A DNA stretch of 64,000 nucleotides, taken from assembly GCA_945870225.1 (NCBI GenBank), contig CAMBRF010000001.1, forward strand, positions 62,001 through 126,000, given 5' to 3'. The DNA comes from PVC group bacterium. Its GTDB lineage: Bacteria > Verrucomicrobiota > Kiritimatiellia > CAIKKV01 > CAITUY01. Under the pieces are notes generated by a model, which worked only from the letters and a program-made list of their open reading frames with translations, was not told the DNA's origin and did no database searches. Of this stretch, positions 16,921-25,718 are shown in pieces (position 1 is the stretch's first letter; the number at the start of each line of letters is the position of its first letter). Position numbers and translations under genes: made by a program.

Positions 16921-17694
16921 ATGAATCCTAATATCCGACAGCAGCAGATTCTGGAGCGGTTGCGCGCGGCGCAGCGCGAATGGCGTGTCGATGAGATTGC
17001 GGCGGCGTTGCAGGTGTCGCCCCTGACCATTCGGCGCGACTTGGATCAGTTGGCGAATGACGGGAGCGTGCTGCGGACCCATGGCGGCTGTGTTTATGCG
17101 GGGCGTATGGCCCTGGAAACCGATTATCATCGGCGGGTCGCGGCCCATTTCAACCTCAAGCAGGCCATCGGGGCGGCGGCCGCCGCCGAGGTGAAGCCCG
17201 GGCATGCGATCCTGATCAATGACGGGTCAACCTGCTTTCATCTGACGTCCCATCTGGGGGCCTGCGGCGCCGTTACCGTCTATACCAATTCCATCGCCAT
17301 GATCTCGGAACTCAATCGCTTCCCGAATGTCAGGCTCTTTGTGCTGGGGGGAGAGTACAAGCAGAGCCAGGTCTCGCTTGACGGGGGGATTCTGGAACGG
17401 GCTCTCGAATGGCTGGAGTTTGACACCGTATTCCTGGGGGCTGACCGCGTTGATGCCGCCGGTCGCTGTCTGGTCCGTGACGAGGAAGTCGCGCGGACCA
17501 CTCAGGTCATGCTGCGGCGGGGCAAACGCAAGATTCTTCTGGCGGACCACACCAAGGTGGACGGGGTGGGGCATGTCGCGTACGGAGGGTTGGGTGATTT
17601 TGACCTGTGGATCACTTCGAAGGGATTGTCCTCGGGTTTGAAACGCTCATATGCGAAGCAAACCGCAATTTTTGAGGCGAAACCGAAAGGCTAG
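16921..17694 (+). CDS. DeoR/GlpR-family transcriptional regulator
   Basis: This is a 257-residue repressor-type protein. Residues about 4-58 are a winged helix-turn-helix with the family signature LTIRRDLDQLANDGSVLRTHGG. Residues about 75-235 are the sugar-phosphate-binding DeoRC domain: INDGSTCFHL, VYTNSIAMISEL, VLGGEY, FLGADRVDAAGRCLVRDEEVA, KRKILLADHTKV. Family members are usually released from DNA by a phosphorylated sugar, so the inducer is probably the product of the FGGY kinase at the end of the operon. It is the first gene; its promoter overlaps a palindrome. Fifty-seven nt separate it from the aldolase. Confidence 0.9.
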   Translation: MNPNIRQQQILERLRAAQREWRVDEIAAALQVSPLTIRRDLDQLANDGSVLRTHGGCVYAGRMALETDYHRRVAAHFNLKQAIGAAAAAEVKPGHAILINDGSTCFHLTSHLGACGAVTVYTNSIAMISELNRFPNVRLFVLGGEYKQSQVSLDGGILERALEWLEFDTVFLGADRVDAAGRCLVRDEEVARTTQVMLRRGKRKILLADHTKVDGVGHVAYGGLGDFDLWITSKGLSSGLKRSYAKQTAIFEAKPKG

Positions 17695-17751
17695 TGTTGA
17701 CGACTAAACATGGATTGTGGGAATAACAAAAAAAGAAAGGATACGAAAGTT

Positions 17752-18567
17752 ATGGCAAGCACGAACATACGGTACGAGAGACTCTTCAGCCGCCAGGAAC
17801 GGGCGGTCATTGTGGCGATGGATCACTGCGAGTTTGACGGGCCGATCCCGGGCATGATCAATCTGAAGGATACGTCCGCGAAAGTGGATCCCTGCGTGGA
17901 CGGTATTTTGTTGTCGCCGGCGATGCTGCCGCATGTCCGGCACGCCTTTAACTACAAGGGCGCGCCCATGGCGGTGGTGCGGTTGAACTGGAGCACGGTC
18001 TATTGCTACCAGTGGAACTACAAGGACTCCGTGACGGTTCCCGCCTTCCGTCCGGCGGAAGCCCTGCGGATGGGAGCCGATGTGGCCTTGATTTCGCTGA
18101 CCCTCGAAACGGGGAGCGAGGCGAACGATGCCCGGAACGTCGAGGTTTTCCGGTCGTTGTGCGATGAGGCGAAGCAGTTGGGCATGCCGGTCATCGGCGA
18201 ATATTACCCGGCTGTGCCCGAGACCCTGACGCCCGACGAACTACACGCCAAGGTCTATGCCTGCGCCCGGATCATTGCGGAACTCGGCGCGGATGCGATC
18301 AAGACGTTCTATACCAACCGGTTCAAGGATGTGGTCAAGAGCTGCCCCGTCCCGGTTCTGGGATTGGGTGCGGCGAAGACCCCGACCCAGTTGGAAGCGC
18401 TTAAGCTGGCTGAAGCGGAAGTGCGCGACGGAGCTGGCGGCGTGGTGTTCGGCCGCAATGCCATTCAGGTCAAGGATCCGGCGGCGTTCCAGCGGGCGCT
18501 GTGCGATGTGGTCAAGCGCGGCATGTCGGCGACGGCGGCCGTGAAGAAGCACAACCTGAAGGGTTGA
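17752..18567 (+). CDS. Class I (Schiff-base) aldolase, DeoC/LsrF/FbaB-like
   Basis: This is a 271-residue TIM-barrel protein. ATG 17752 is preferred to 17710 because GAAAGG lies upstream and the fold begins at the following residues. Motifs: VIVAMDHCEFDGP near the N-terminus, MPVIGEYYPAV in the middle, ADAIKTFYTNRF holding the likely Schiff-base Lys, and GAGGVVFGRNAIQ, the phosphate-binding end of the barrel. Family members include class I fructose-bisphosphate aldolase, sulfofructose-phosphate aldolase-like enzymes and the thiolase LsrF. Beside an isomerase and a kinase, the simplest role is cleavage of a phosphorylated ketose to a triose phosphate plus an aldehyde. The substrate cannot be read from the sequence. 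Confidence 0.78.
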   Translation: MASTNIRYERLFSRQERAVIVAMDHCEFDGPIPGMINLKDTSAKVDPCVDGILLSPAMLPHVRHAFNYKGAPMAVVRLNWSTVYCYQWNYKDSVTVPAFRPAEALRMGADVALISLTLETGSEANDARNVEVFRSLCDEAKQLGMPVIGEYYPAVPETLTPDELHAKVYACARIIAELGADAIKTFYTNRFKDVVKSCPVPVLGLGAAKTPTQLEALKLAEAEVRDGAGGVVFGRNAIQVKDPAAFQRALCDVVKRGMSATAAVKKHNLKG

Positions 18568-18604
18568 GCACAGGGACGTCAACAACGGTCGAAAGGAAGG
18601 GTTC

Positions 18605-19675
18605 ATGAAAACGCTATTCGAGGTGACTGATGTGGACAGGCGCTTCTATGAGGAGCGGCTGCGTGGGTTTCTTCCTGAGACCGTGATCGACGTGCATACG
18701 CACGTCTGGTCGCAGCAGGTCAAGGCGCCGGTTTCATCGGGGCCGCTCAGAGCGGTCACCTGGCCGGCTCGTGTGGCGCGGGAAAGTTCGGCTGCGGATC
18801 TTGCCGAGACTTATCGCCTGATGTTCCCCGGAAAAAAAGTCACCCCTTTGATCTTCGGGAACGTGCTGGATCAGGCTGATGATATCGAGGGCGGGAACGG
18901 ACTGGTTGCGGAAGGGGCCCGTGAGTTTGGGTTTCCGGCGCTTTTGTTTGCCAAACCGCAGTGGACCGCGCAGGACTTGGACCGTCGTCTGGAGGGCGGT
19001 CCCTTTCTGGGGATCAAAGTTTATCTGACGCTGGCGGATGCGTATCTGCCGGAAAAAGAGATTCGGATATTTGATTTTCTGCCGCCGCATCAGTTGGATG
19101 TCATGCAGCGACGACGAGGAATCGTCATGTTGCATATTCCCCGGGACGGGCGATTACGGGATCCGGTCAATCTGACCCAGATGATTGAGATTGAGCAACG
19201 GTGGCCGGATGTGAAGGTGATTATTGCCCATGTTGGCCGGGCGTATTGTCCGGAGGATATCGGCACGGCTTTTGAGACCTTGAAGAAGACCAGGAACATG
19301 GTCTTTGATTTTTCTGCCAACACTAATGCGGATGTTTTTAAGCGTCTGATTGAGGCAGTGGGGCCCCGTCGGATTCTCTTTGGCAGCGATCTGCCGATCA
19401 CCCGGATGCGGATGCGGCGGGTGTGTGAAAAGGGCAACTACGTCAATCTCGTGCCGCGCGGCCTTTACGGGGATGTGTCGGAGGACCGCCACATGCGCGA
19501 GGTCACGGGTGCGGAAGCCAGCGGGTTGAGTTTCTTTTTGTACGAGGAAATTGACGCGTTTCGTCAGGCCGCCGGGGCGACCTCGCTTTCGCGCGCGGAT
19601 ATTGAGGATGTTTTTCACAACAATGCGGCCCGGTTGATCAAAAGCGCCGGGACCGGAAAGGGATCGAAATCATGA
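18605..19675 (+). CDS. Amidohydrolase-family (amidohydrolase_2) TIM-barrel enzyme
   Basis: This is a 356-residue protein with GAAAGGAAGG before the ATG. The metal-binding HxH motif appears early as VIDVHTHVW; later come VKVIIAHVGRAYCP and RILFGSDLPITR, where the Asp would hold metal and activate water. These are features of the amidohydrolase_2 group (lactonases, decarboxylases, uronate-isomerase relatives). Its stop overlaps the start of the isomerase gene as ATGA, so it belongs to the pathway. Lactone opening of an oxidised sugar is one option; a non-hydrolytic reaction on the sugar is another. The specific reaction is unknown. Confidence 0.78.
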   Translation: MKTLFEVTDVDRRFYEERLRGFLPETVIDVHTHVWSQQVKAPVSSGPLRAVTWPARVARESSAADLAETYRLMFPGKKVTPLIFGNVLDQADDIEGGNGLVAEGAREFGFPALLFAKPQWTAQDLDRRLEGGPFLGIKVYLTLADAYLPEKEIRIFDFLPPHQLDVMQRRRGIVMLHIPRDGRLRDPVNLTQMIEIEQRWPDVKVIIAHVGRAYCPEDIGTAFETLKKTRNMVFDFSANTNADVFKRLIEAVGPRRILFGSDLPITRMRMRRVCEKGNYVNLVPRGLYGDVSEDRHMREVTGAEASGLSFFLYEEIDAFRQAAGATSLSRADIEDVFHNNAARLIKSAGTGKGSKS

Positions 19676-21063
19676 ACGAACCAAAGATTGGATTGCTGCC
19701 GCTTTACCTGGAATTGTATGACCGGTTATTGCCGGCCTATCGCGCCCGTATGGAGCAATTCTGCCGTGAGGTAGCCGGCCGTTTTGAAAAGCGGGGGGTT
19801 AAAGTCGTGACGGCTCCGGTCTGCCGGCTCAAGGGTGAATTCGCCCGATCCGTTCAAGCACTGGAAAAGGACGGCGTGGATGCCTTGGTGACCCTGCACC
19901 TGGCCTATTCCCCGTCCTTGGAGTCCGCATCCGTACTCGCCGGAACCCATCTTCCCATTATCGTGCTCGATACGGCTCCGGCTGAAGTTTTTGGGCCCGA
20001 TCAGGATCCGGATGCCATTATGTACAACCATGGCATTCATGGCGTACAGGATATGTGCAACCTGTTGATCCGGAACGGAAAGCCGTTTGTCATTGAGGCG
20101 GGTCATTGGACGAAATCCGATGTGATCGACCGGGTGATCCGTCACCTGCCGGGTGCCCGGATGGCCGCCCGCATGGCGACGGCGCGCGTGGGATTGGTGG
20201 GGAAACCGTTTGCCGGGATGGGAGACTTTGCGGTGACGCCGGAATGTCTGCGCAAGGCGATTGGTGCGCAGGTGGTGATGTCCCGGCCCGCGCGTCTGGC
20301 CAAATTAGTGAAGCAGGTTCCGGTCGCTGACGTGCGGCGGGAAATGGCGCTGGATGCGAAGCGGTTTGATCTCGCCAAACTCGACAAAGGCTCGCATGAA
20401 CTCTCGGTCCGCACGGGGCTGGGACTCCGGCAGTGGATGGCGGAAGAGAACCTGACGGCGGCGACGATGAATTTCGAGGCGGCCGGGAAGGTTTCCGGCT
20501 TGCCGGTGATGCCCTTCCTGGAATTTTCAAAGTCCATGGCGCGCGGGGCCGGTTATGCAGGGGAAGGCGATGCGTTGACGGCGGTTCTGGTAGGGGCGCT
20601 GGCCTCGGCCTACCCGGAAACCACATTCACGGAAATGTTCTGTGCGGACTGGAAGGGCGGGCGGGTCTTCCTGAGCCATATGGGCGAGTTTAATGTCGAC
20701 CTGGCCGACGGCAAGCCGGTTCTGGCGGAACCAGGCCTTAACTTCACACCGGGGAAGTCTCCGGTTGTAGCGTACGGACGGTTAAAGGGCGGCCCGGCCG
20801 TATTTGTCAATCTGGCGCCGCTTCCGGGAAATGCCTTCCGTCTCATTCTGGCTCCCGGCCGGATGGAAGCGGTTCGGGGCAAGGATCGTTTTCAACAGTG
20901 TGTCCGCGGCTGGTTCCGGCCGAAATCGTCCGTGGCGGATTTCCTGGCGAGCTACAGCCGTCTGGGCGGCACACATCATGCCGCGTTAGTTTACGGGGCC
21001 GACCTGAAGTCGTTGCGATCCTTCGGCGAGTTTGCCAGGTTTGAGGTGCGGGAAGTGGTATGA
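19672..21063 (+). CDS. L-fucose/L-arabinose isomerase-like protein
   Basis: This is a 463-residue protein. The N-terminal half has the Rossmann-like layout of the fucose/arabinose isomerase fold: KIGLLPLYLELYDRLLP, then VDALVTLHLAYSPSLESA and HLPIIVLDTAPAEVFG. The C-terminal half has the metal/substrate region ATMNFEAA...LPVMPFLEFSKSMARGAGYAGEGD and FTEMFCADW. Such enzymes interconvert an aldose and a ketose using a divalent metal. It overlaps both neighbours by ATGA, so it is translated in step with the amidohydrolase and the kinase. Divergence from true FucI and AraA prevents assigning the sugar. Confidence 0.8.
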   Translation: MNEPKIGLLPLYLELYDRLLPAYRARMEQFCREVAGRFEKRGVKVVTAPVCRLKGEFARSVQALEKDGVDALVTLHLAYSPSLESASVLAGTHLPIIVLDTAPAEVFGPDQDPDAIMYNHGIHGVQDMCNLLIRNGKPFVIEAGHWTKSDVIDRVIRHLPGARMAARMATARVGLVGKPFAGMGDFAVTPECLRKAIGAQVVMSRPARLAKLVKQVPVADVRREMALDAKRFDLAKLDKGSHELSVRTGLGLRQWMAEENLTAATMNFEAAGKVSGLPVMPFLEFSKSMARGAGYAGEGDALTAVLVGALASAYPETTFTEMFCADWKGGRVFLSHMGEFNVDLADGKPVLAEPGLNFTPGKSPVVAYGRLKGGPAVFVNLAPLPGNAFRLILAPGRMEAVRGKDRFQQCVRGWFRPKSSVADFLASYSRLGGTHHAALVYGADLKSLRSFGEFARFEVREVV

Positions 21064-22535
21064 GCACACGCGGTCACAGGTATGTGGGGGTGGACCTGGG
21101 AGGGACCTCCGTCAAAGCGGGCTGTTTTACGGCCGATGGCCGGCTGGTCGCCCTGGCGCGACGGCCCTTGACCCCGGATCGGCCGGCGCTGGGTCAGGCG
21201 GAGATTGCGATTGAGGCGGTTGACCGCGCGGCCCGGGAGTGTATCCGTGAAGTGACTCAGGACGGGCGGATCAAGGTTGACGGGCTATCGGTCTCGTCGC
21301 AGGGGCAGATGTTCGTGACGCTGGACGAACGCGGACGGGCGCTGCATCCGGCCATTCTCTGGTACGACAGCCGGGCGTCGGAGCAGGCCTGCTGGTTGGA
21401 TAAGATGGTGCCGAAAAATGCGGTTGGACGTCCCTTTATCGAGACAATCGCCACGGTGTCGAAAATCCTGTGGTTACGTCAGCATCGGGCTGACAGGCTG
21501 AAAAAGGCCCACCGGTACCTGTTGCTTCCCGATTATCTGGCGTTCCGGTTGACCGGGTTGGCGGTGACGGATTCCAATACCGCGAGTTCCTCCGGACTCT
21601 TTGCCGAGGGGGCCGCCGATTATTGTCAGGAAGCGCTGGATGCCGCCGGTATCAGGCGGGACCAGATGGCGCGAATTGTTCAGCCGGGAACCCCGATCGG
21701 GAAGGTTGACGCCAAGGTTGCCGCGAAGTGGGGCTTGTCGCCGGAGACGATGCTGGTGGCGGGTACGAACGATCAGTATGCCGGGGCGCTGGGCGCGGGG
21801 AACTGCCGGCCGGGCATTCTTTCCGAAACCAGCGGGACCTGCATGGCGTTGGTGACGCTGACGCGGCGTCTGCCGAAGGTGATGCCGGTGGGCTTGTTCG
21901 GCGGGCGTTTCCCCATCCGGCCCTTTGATTTTGCATTGGCGTACAGTAAGACGGCGGGCGTTGTGCTGGACTGGTTTCAGCGGGAATTCTGTGACGGGGC
22001 TTCCTGGGATACGTTGCGGGGCTGGGTGGCGGACTCGCCGATCGGGAGCCGCGGGGTGACCATGCTGCCGCATTTCGAGGGGATGGTCTCGCCGGAGCCT
22101 GATGCGTCCTTGCGCGGGGTGTTCACGGGGTTGGGATTGCATCATACCCGGGGCGACCTGCTACGGGCGACGCTGGAAGCGCTGGTGTTTGCTCTCCGGG
22201 AGAATGTGGAGTTCATGGAGAGTCAGGGGCTTAAGATCAAAACCGTCAGGTCGATCGGCGGCGGAGCAAAAGATGACCTGTGGCTACAGATGAAAGCCGA
22301 TGTTCTGGGGCGTCCGGTGGAGCGACCACGTGTGACGGAGGCGGCGGTGCTGGGGGCGGCCATGCTGGCGGCGTTCGGATGTCGTGAATTCACCTCGCTG
22401 GCCGAGACCAGTGCCCGGCTCTATCGGGCCGAAAGGATTTTCCGGCCCGACAAGGCCCGGCACCGGGCCTACAGTGAGCCATTCACCCGCTACCGGGAGC
22501 TGCGGGCCAGGATGAGCAAGGGTTCAGCAAGGTAG
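21060..22535 (+). CDS. FGGY-family carbohydrate kinase (xylulokinase/fuculokinase-like)
   Basis: This is a 491-residue protein with the two-domain actin-like FGGY fold: YVGVDLGGTSVKAGCF (phosphate 1 loop), VSSQGQMFVTLDERG, ILWYDSRA, VAGTNDQYAGALGAGN (hinge and phosphate 2), then SIGGGAKDDLWLQMKADVLG, the C-terminal FGGY signature region. It would phosphorylate the ketose made by the upstream isomerase. Its start overlaps the isomerase stop. It ends the operon; a complex inverted repeat follows directly. No sugar transporter is encoded in the operon. Confidence 0.88.
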   Translation: MSTRGHRYVGVDLGGTSVKAGCFTADGRLVALARRPLTPDRPALGQAEIAIEAVDRAARECIREVTQDGRIKVDGLSVSSQGQMFVTLDERGRALHPAILWYDSRASEQACWLDKMVPKNAVGRPFIETIATVSKILWLRQHRADRLKKAHRYLLLPDYLAFRLTGLAVTDSNTASSSGLFAEGAADYCQEALDAAGIRRDQMARIVQPGTPIGKVDAKVAAKWGLSPETMLVAGTNDQYAGALGAGNCRPGILSETSGTCMALVTLTRRLPKVMPVGLFGGRFPIRPFDFALAYSKTAGVVLDWFQREFCDGASWDTLRGWVADSPIGSRGVTMLPHFEGMVSPEPDASLRGVFTGLGLHHTRGDLLRATLEALVFALRENVEFMESQGLKIKTVRSIGGGAKDDLWLQMKADVLGRPVERPRVTEAAVLGAAMLAAFGCREFTSLAETSARLYRAERIFRPDKARHRAYSEPFTRYRELRARMSKGSAR

Positions 22536-22594
22536 GGGTGTGCCGACCATCTGGAATTCGTCGAAATGTGGTAGGGATTCGAGACGAAAGAGTA

Positions 22595-22728
22595 TTTGAA
22601 CAGAAGTCGCTAAGGCCGCAAAGGCATGCGCGGCAAAGATGCCGCGCATGCAGGAAATTTCTGGTGCCCAATCTATACTGCGGCGAAGACGCCGCAGCAC
22701 TTCGCGTGCTTCGCGGCTTCTGTTCAAA
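22595..22728. repeat. TTTGAACAGAAG inverted repeat with nested hairpins
   Basis: TTTGAACAGAAGTCGC (22595-22610) pairs with GCGGCTTCTGTTCAAA (22713-22728) with one G-T mismatch. Inside lie GCATGCGCGGC-aaagat-GCCGCGCATGC (22624-22651, 11-bp perfect) and CTGCGGCG-aaga-CGCCGCAG (22678-22697). The 45 nt before the left arm resemble the bases before 35820, so the repeat extends outward to about 22548. It lies between the converging kinase and desaturase genes and ends 5 nt from the desaturase stop. Further copies lie at 35774-35851 and 52630-52786. Confidence 0.75.
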
Positions 22729-22732
22729 CTCT

Positions 22733-23788
22733 TCATTTTGGTTCCGGCGATACCGGAACGTATTCATGATCGGGATGCCGGTCCTTTTCCCTCGCCACGG
22801 CAAGCATCTCCCTCCAGCATCCGATCAGTCCCTGCGGTTCAGCCAGATCCCGCCCAATGATCCGGTGAAGCGCCGGCAGGTTGCGGGAAGGGACGCCGGG
22901 GAAAAGATGATGATCCACGTGATCATCCAGTCCGCCATAAATCAGCCGGATGAAGGGGCCGACGTGAACAGACCGGGTGCAGAGCCGCTGGTCGTTGACA
23001 TTCCGCATCCTGCTGATGTGCTCGGTCTGGTGCCAGAGTCCTTCGATGCCTGATCCGATCTGCCAGGCAATCGTCACAAAGACAATCGGTTCCCACCGCC
23101 GGAGCCAAATCGCTCCCGCCACAATGGCCACGTGCGCCAATAGGATTAGCCCTGATTCGATGCGGATCGCCTTGATATCACCCTCTGTGCAGTGTTCACG
23201 CATCATGCGGTCCTTGATTCCCGCCAACCGGCGGATCTGCACCAGGATCGTGGCGTACAGGTCATGGAGCGCTCCATAAATCAGAATTTTTGAAATCAGT
23301 CCCCGGAGGTACGCTTTTAGCCAGGGGCTTGTGATAACCGTCGGCCAGTCCGTTTCGGGATCAAGACCTTCGACCATCGTGTAGCGATGATGCAGGCGGT
23401 GCGAAATGCGGGCATACCGCGGACTGTTCCAGATCAGCGTCTGCACGATGTAGTAGACACCTTCGCTGATTTTATCCAGCGAGCGTGCGAACACGAGTTT
23501 GTGCTGCAACTCATGCGCAAGCGCCACGATAAACCCGTAAATGAAGTAGTAGGCATACAGCACCGGGATGCCGAGCAGCAGGCTGGCGCGCGCGGTATAA
23601 ACCGTTGCCGCCGCCAACCCGCACAGGAGCACGGTCAGGCCGGCAACTCTTAGGAAGGCATGCAGGTTGCTCCGTTCCGAGAGTCGGTTCAGGATGTCAC
23701 GGTCCAGGGGCAGGCGTTGCCAGAGCTGTTTCCCGGAATCCCATTCATACCCGGCAAGCTGCTGTCGTGGTGTGAAGTTAAGGTCCAT
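22733..23788 (-). CDS. Membrane fatty acid desaturase
   Basis: This is a 351-residue integral membrane di-iron enzyme. The three His boxes are intact: HELQH (92-96), HRLHH (130-134) and HVDHH (290-294); an extra LWHQTEH (253-257) may supply the eighth or ninth ligand. Helices lie at about 46-62, 70-90, 160-180 and 210-245. The family inserts double bonds, or sometimes hydroxyls, into acyl chains using oxygen and an electron donor. An oxygen-using enzyme beside a B12-dependent reductase hints at a microaerobic or facultative life. It appears to be a single-gene unit. Confidence 0.87.
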   Translation of the reverse strand: MDLNFTPRQQLAGYEWDSGKQLWQRLPLDRDILNRLSERSNLHAFLRVAGLTVLLCGLAAATVYTARASLLLGIPVLYAYYFIYGFIVALAHELQHKLVFARSLDKISEGVYYIVQTLIWNSPRYARISHRLHHRYTMVEGLDPETDWPTVITSPWLKAYLRGLISKILIYGALHDLYATILVQIRRLAGIKDRMMREHCTEGDIKAIRIESGLILLAHVAIVAGAIWLRRWEPIVFVTIAWQIGSGIEGLWHQTEHISRMRNVNDQRLCTRSVHVGPFIRLIYGGLDDHVDHHLFPGVPSRNLPALHRIIGRDLAEPQGLIGCWREMLAVAREKDRHPDHEYVPVSPEPK

Positions 23789-23814
23789 AAGCCACCGTTC
23801 TATCTATAACTGAA

Positions 23815-23890
23815 TGGCGCGCCTGACAGGAGTCGAACCTGTAATCTTCTGATCCGAAGTCAGATGCCTTGTCCATTAGGCTACAGGCGC
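23815..23890 (-). tRNA. tRNA-Arg (anticodon TCG)
   Basis: Read on the minus strand from 23890: acceptor GCGCCTG, D-arm GCCTAATGGACAAGGC, anticodon stem TCTGA, loop CTTCGGA, stem TCAGA, T-arm ACAGG-TTCGACT-CCTGT, acceptor CAGGCGC, discriminator G. The 7-nt loop gives anticodon TCG, which reads CGA and related Arg codons. The 3' CCA is encoded (23815-23817). All four arms pair, so the gene is probably functional. It stands between the desaturase and ettA. Confidence 0.95.
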
Positions 23891-24030
23891 ACAGGATTTC
23901 CCAAACGGAGACGCATGGTGGCGGGTCGGGTCATGTGAGTCAAGCTTGAGTTCCTTTGCCATCTCCTTTATTGTTTCCCGCCTTCAGTAACCATTAACTT
24001 AACAACCATAAACCACCGGGTTATTTTCCC

Positions 24031-25701
24031 ATGCCACCCTTTGTATTCCAAACTCAAAACCTGACCAAGATCTACAACGATAAGCCGGTGTTTGAGAACA
24101 TCAGTTTGTCGTTCTATCACGGTGCCAAAATCGGGATCGTGGGCGAAAACGGCTCCGGCAAGACCAGCCTGCTGCGCATCATGGCCGGCGTGGATGCCGA
24201 GTATATGGGTACCGCGCAATTGATGAAGGGGATGCGGGTGGGGTATGTGCCCCAGGAGCCGCAACTGAATCCCGCCAAGACCGTGCGCGGCAATCTTGAA
24301 GAGGCCCTCGCGCCCATTCATGCCCTGATCGCGCGGTATGATGAAGTGGCCGACAAGATGGGGGAAACACTCCCGAAAAGCGAGATGGACAAGCTCATGG
24401 ATGAAATGGGCAGGCTTCAGGACCAGATCGACGCGATGGATGCGTGGGAGGCTGATCGGATGCTGGATGTGGCCTCCGACGCCCTGGTGCTGCCTCCTGA
24501 TGACGCCGATGTTTCCACCCTCTCGGGTGGTGAACGGCGCCGTGTGGCGTTGTGCAAGGCTCTGCTCGAAAAGCCGGACCTGCTGCTGCTCGACGAGCCG
24601 ACCAACCATCTTGATGCCGAAACCGTGGCGTGGCTTGAAACCGCCCTGCGGGAGTATCACGGCACGGTCATTATTGTGACCCATGACCGGTACTTCCTTG
24701 ACCACATTACCAAGTGGATCCTGGAGTTGGAGGACGGGCGCGGAATTCCCTTCGAAGGCAATTATACGTCGTGGTTGAAGCAGAAGGCGGAATCCTTGCG
24801 GCAGTCGGAGAAAAAGGAGAGTCAGCGTCAGAAAATCATGGCCCACGAGCTGGACTGGATCAGCAGCAGCCCCGAAGGCCGGCGCAAGAAGAGCCAGGCC
24901 CGTATCACCCGCTACGAGGAGATGGCGAGTCAACGCTTCGAGGCGCGTAAGGACGACGTTTCGATTCAGATTCCGCCGGGTCCGCATCTGGGCGACAAGG
25001 TGCTGATATTCGATGGGGTTACGAAAGGGTACGGCGATCTGCGTCTACTCGATAACGTGTCGTTCAATCTGCCGCGCGGCGGGGTGGTGGGGGTGCTGGG
25101 TCCCAACGGATGCGGCAAGACCACGCTCTTTCGCATGGTCATGGGGCAGGAGACGCCCGATGCCGGCAAGCTGACGCTGGGCGACAGTGTGATGCTGTCC
25201 TATGTCGATCAGCATCGTGATGCGTTGCGTGACGATCTCACCGTGTTCGAGGAGATTACCGGTGGCGGGGAAGAGGTGGAGTTGGGGGATCGGCGGATGA
25301 ATTCCCGCGCCTATCTCTCCCGCTTCAATTTCAGGGGCGCGCAGCAGCAGAAGAAGGTGGGCAAGCTTTCGGGCGGCGAACGCAATCGCGTCCATCTGGC
25401 CAAGTTGTTGCGGCGGGGTGGTAACGTGTTGCTGCTGGATGAGCCGACGAATGATCTGGATGTGAACACCATGCGGGTGTTGGAAGAGGCGATCAATGAG
25501 TTCACCGGCTGCGCGATGGTGATCAGCCATGATCGCTATTTCCTTGATCGTATTTGCACCCATCTGTTGATTTTTGAGGGCGACGGCAAGCTGCGCTGGT
25601 TCGAGGGGAATTTCGCGGATTACGAGGAGAAGGAACTGGCGGGCCATTCCGAGCGCCTGTTGCATCGCCGCAGCAAATATAAGAAGCTGGCGCTGAGATA
25701 G
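24031..25701 (+). CDS. ettA: Energy-dependent translational throttle protein EttA (ABC-F)
   Basis: This is a 556-residue protein with two ABC ATPase domains in one chain and no membrane segment. The first has Walker A GENGSGKT (38-45), signature LSGGERRR and Walker B LLLLDEPTNHLDAE; the second has GPNGCGKTT, LSGGERNR and LLLDEPTNDLD. Between them a charged helical linker (about 245-300, rich in Lys/Arg/Glu) is the P-site tRNA interaction motif. Length and the linker match EttA (555 residues in E. coli), which binds the ribosomal E site and gates the first peptide bond according to ATP/ADP. It stands alone downstream of a tRNA gene and is followed by a tandem repeat array. Confidence 0.92.
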   Translation: MPPFVFQTQNLTKIYNDKPVFENISLSFYHGAKIGIVGENGSGKTSLLRIMAGVDAEYMGTAQLMKGMRVGYVPQEPQLNPAKTVRGNLEEALAPIHALIARYDEVADKMGETLPKSEMDKLMDEMGRLQDQIDAMDAWEADRMLDVASDALVLPPDDADVSTLSGGERRRVALCKALLEKPDLLLLDEPTNHLDAETVAWLETALREYHGTVIIVTHDRYFLDHITKWILELEDGRGIPFEGNYTSWLKQKAESLRQSEKKESQRQKIMAHELDWISSSPEGRRKKSQARITRYEEMASQRFEARKDDVSIQIPPGPHLGDKVLIFDGVTKGYGDLRLLDNVSFNLPRGGVVGVLGPNGCGKTTLFRMVMGQETPDAGKLTLGDSVMLSYVDQHRDALRDDLTVFEEITGGGEEVELGDRRMNSRAYLSRFNFRGAQQQKKVGKLSGGERNRVHLAKLLRRGGNVLLLDEPTNDLDVNTMRVLEEAINEFTGCAMVISHDRYFLDRICTHLLIFEGDGKLRWFEGNFADYEEKELAGHSERLLHRRSKYKKLALR

Positions 25702-25718
25702 GCGATGCCCGACGGGAC

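Noticed and set aside
17752-22535. Reading the operon as an autoinducer-2 (Lsr) processing system because an LsrF-like aldolase and an FGGY kinase occur together
   Set aside because: There is no LsrR-type regulator, no LsrG and no Lsr transporter; the regulator is of the DeoR family and an isomerase is present, which fits sugar catabolism better.
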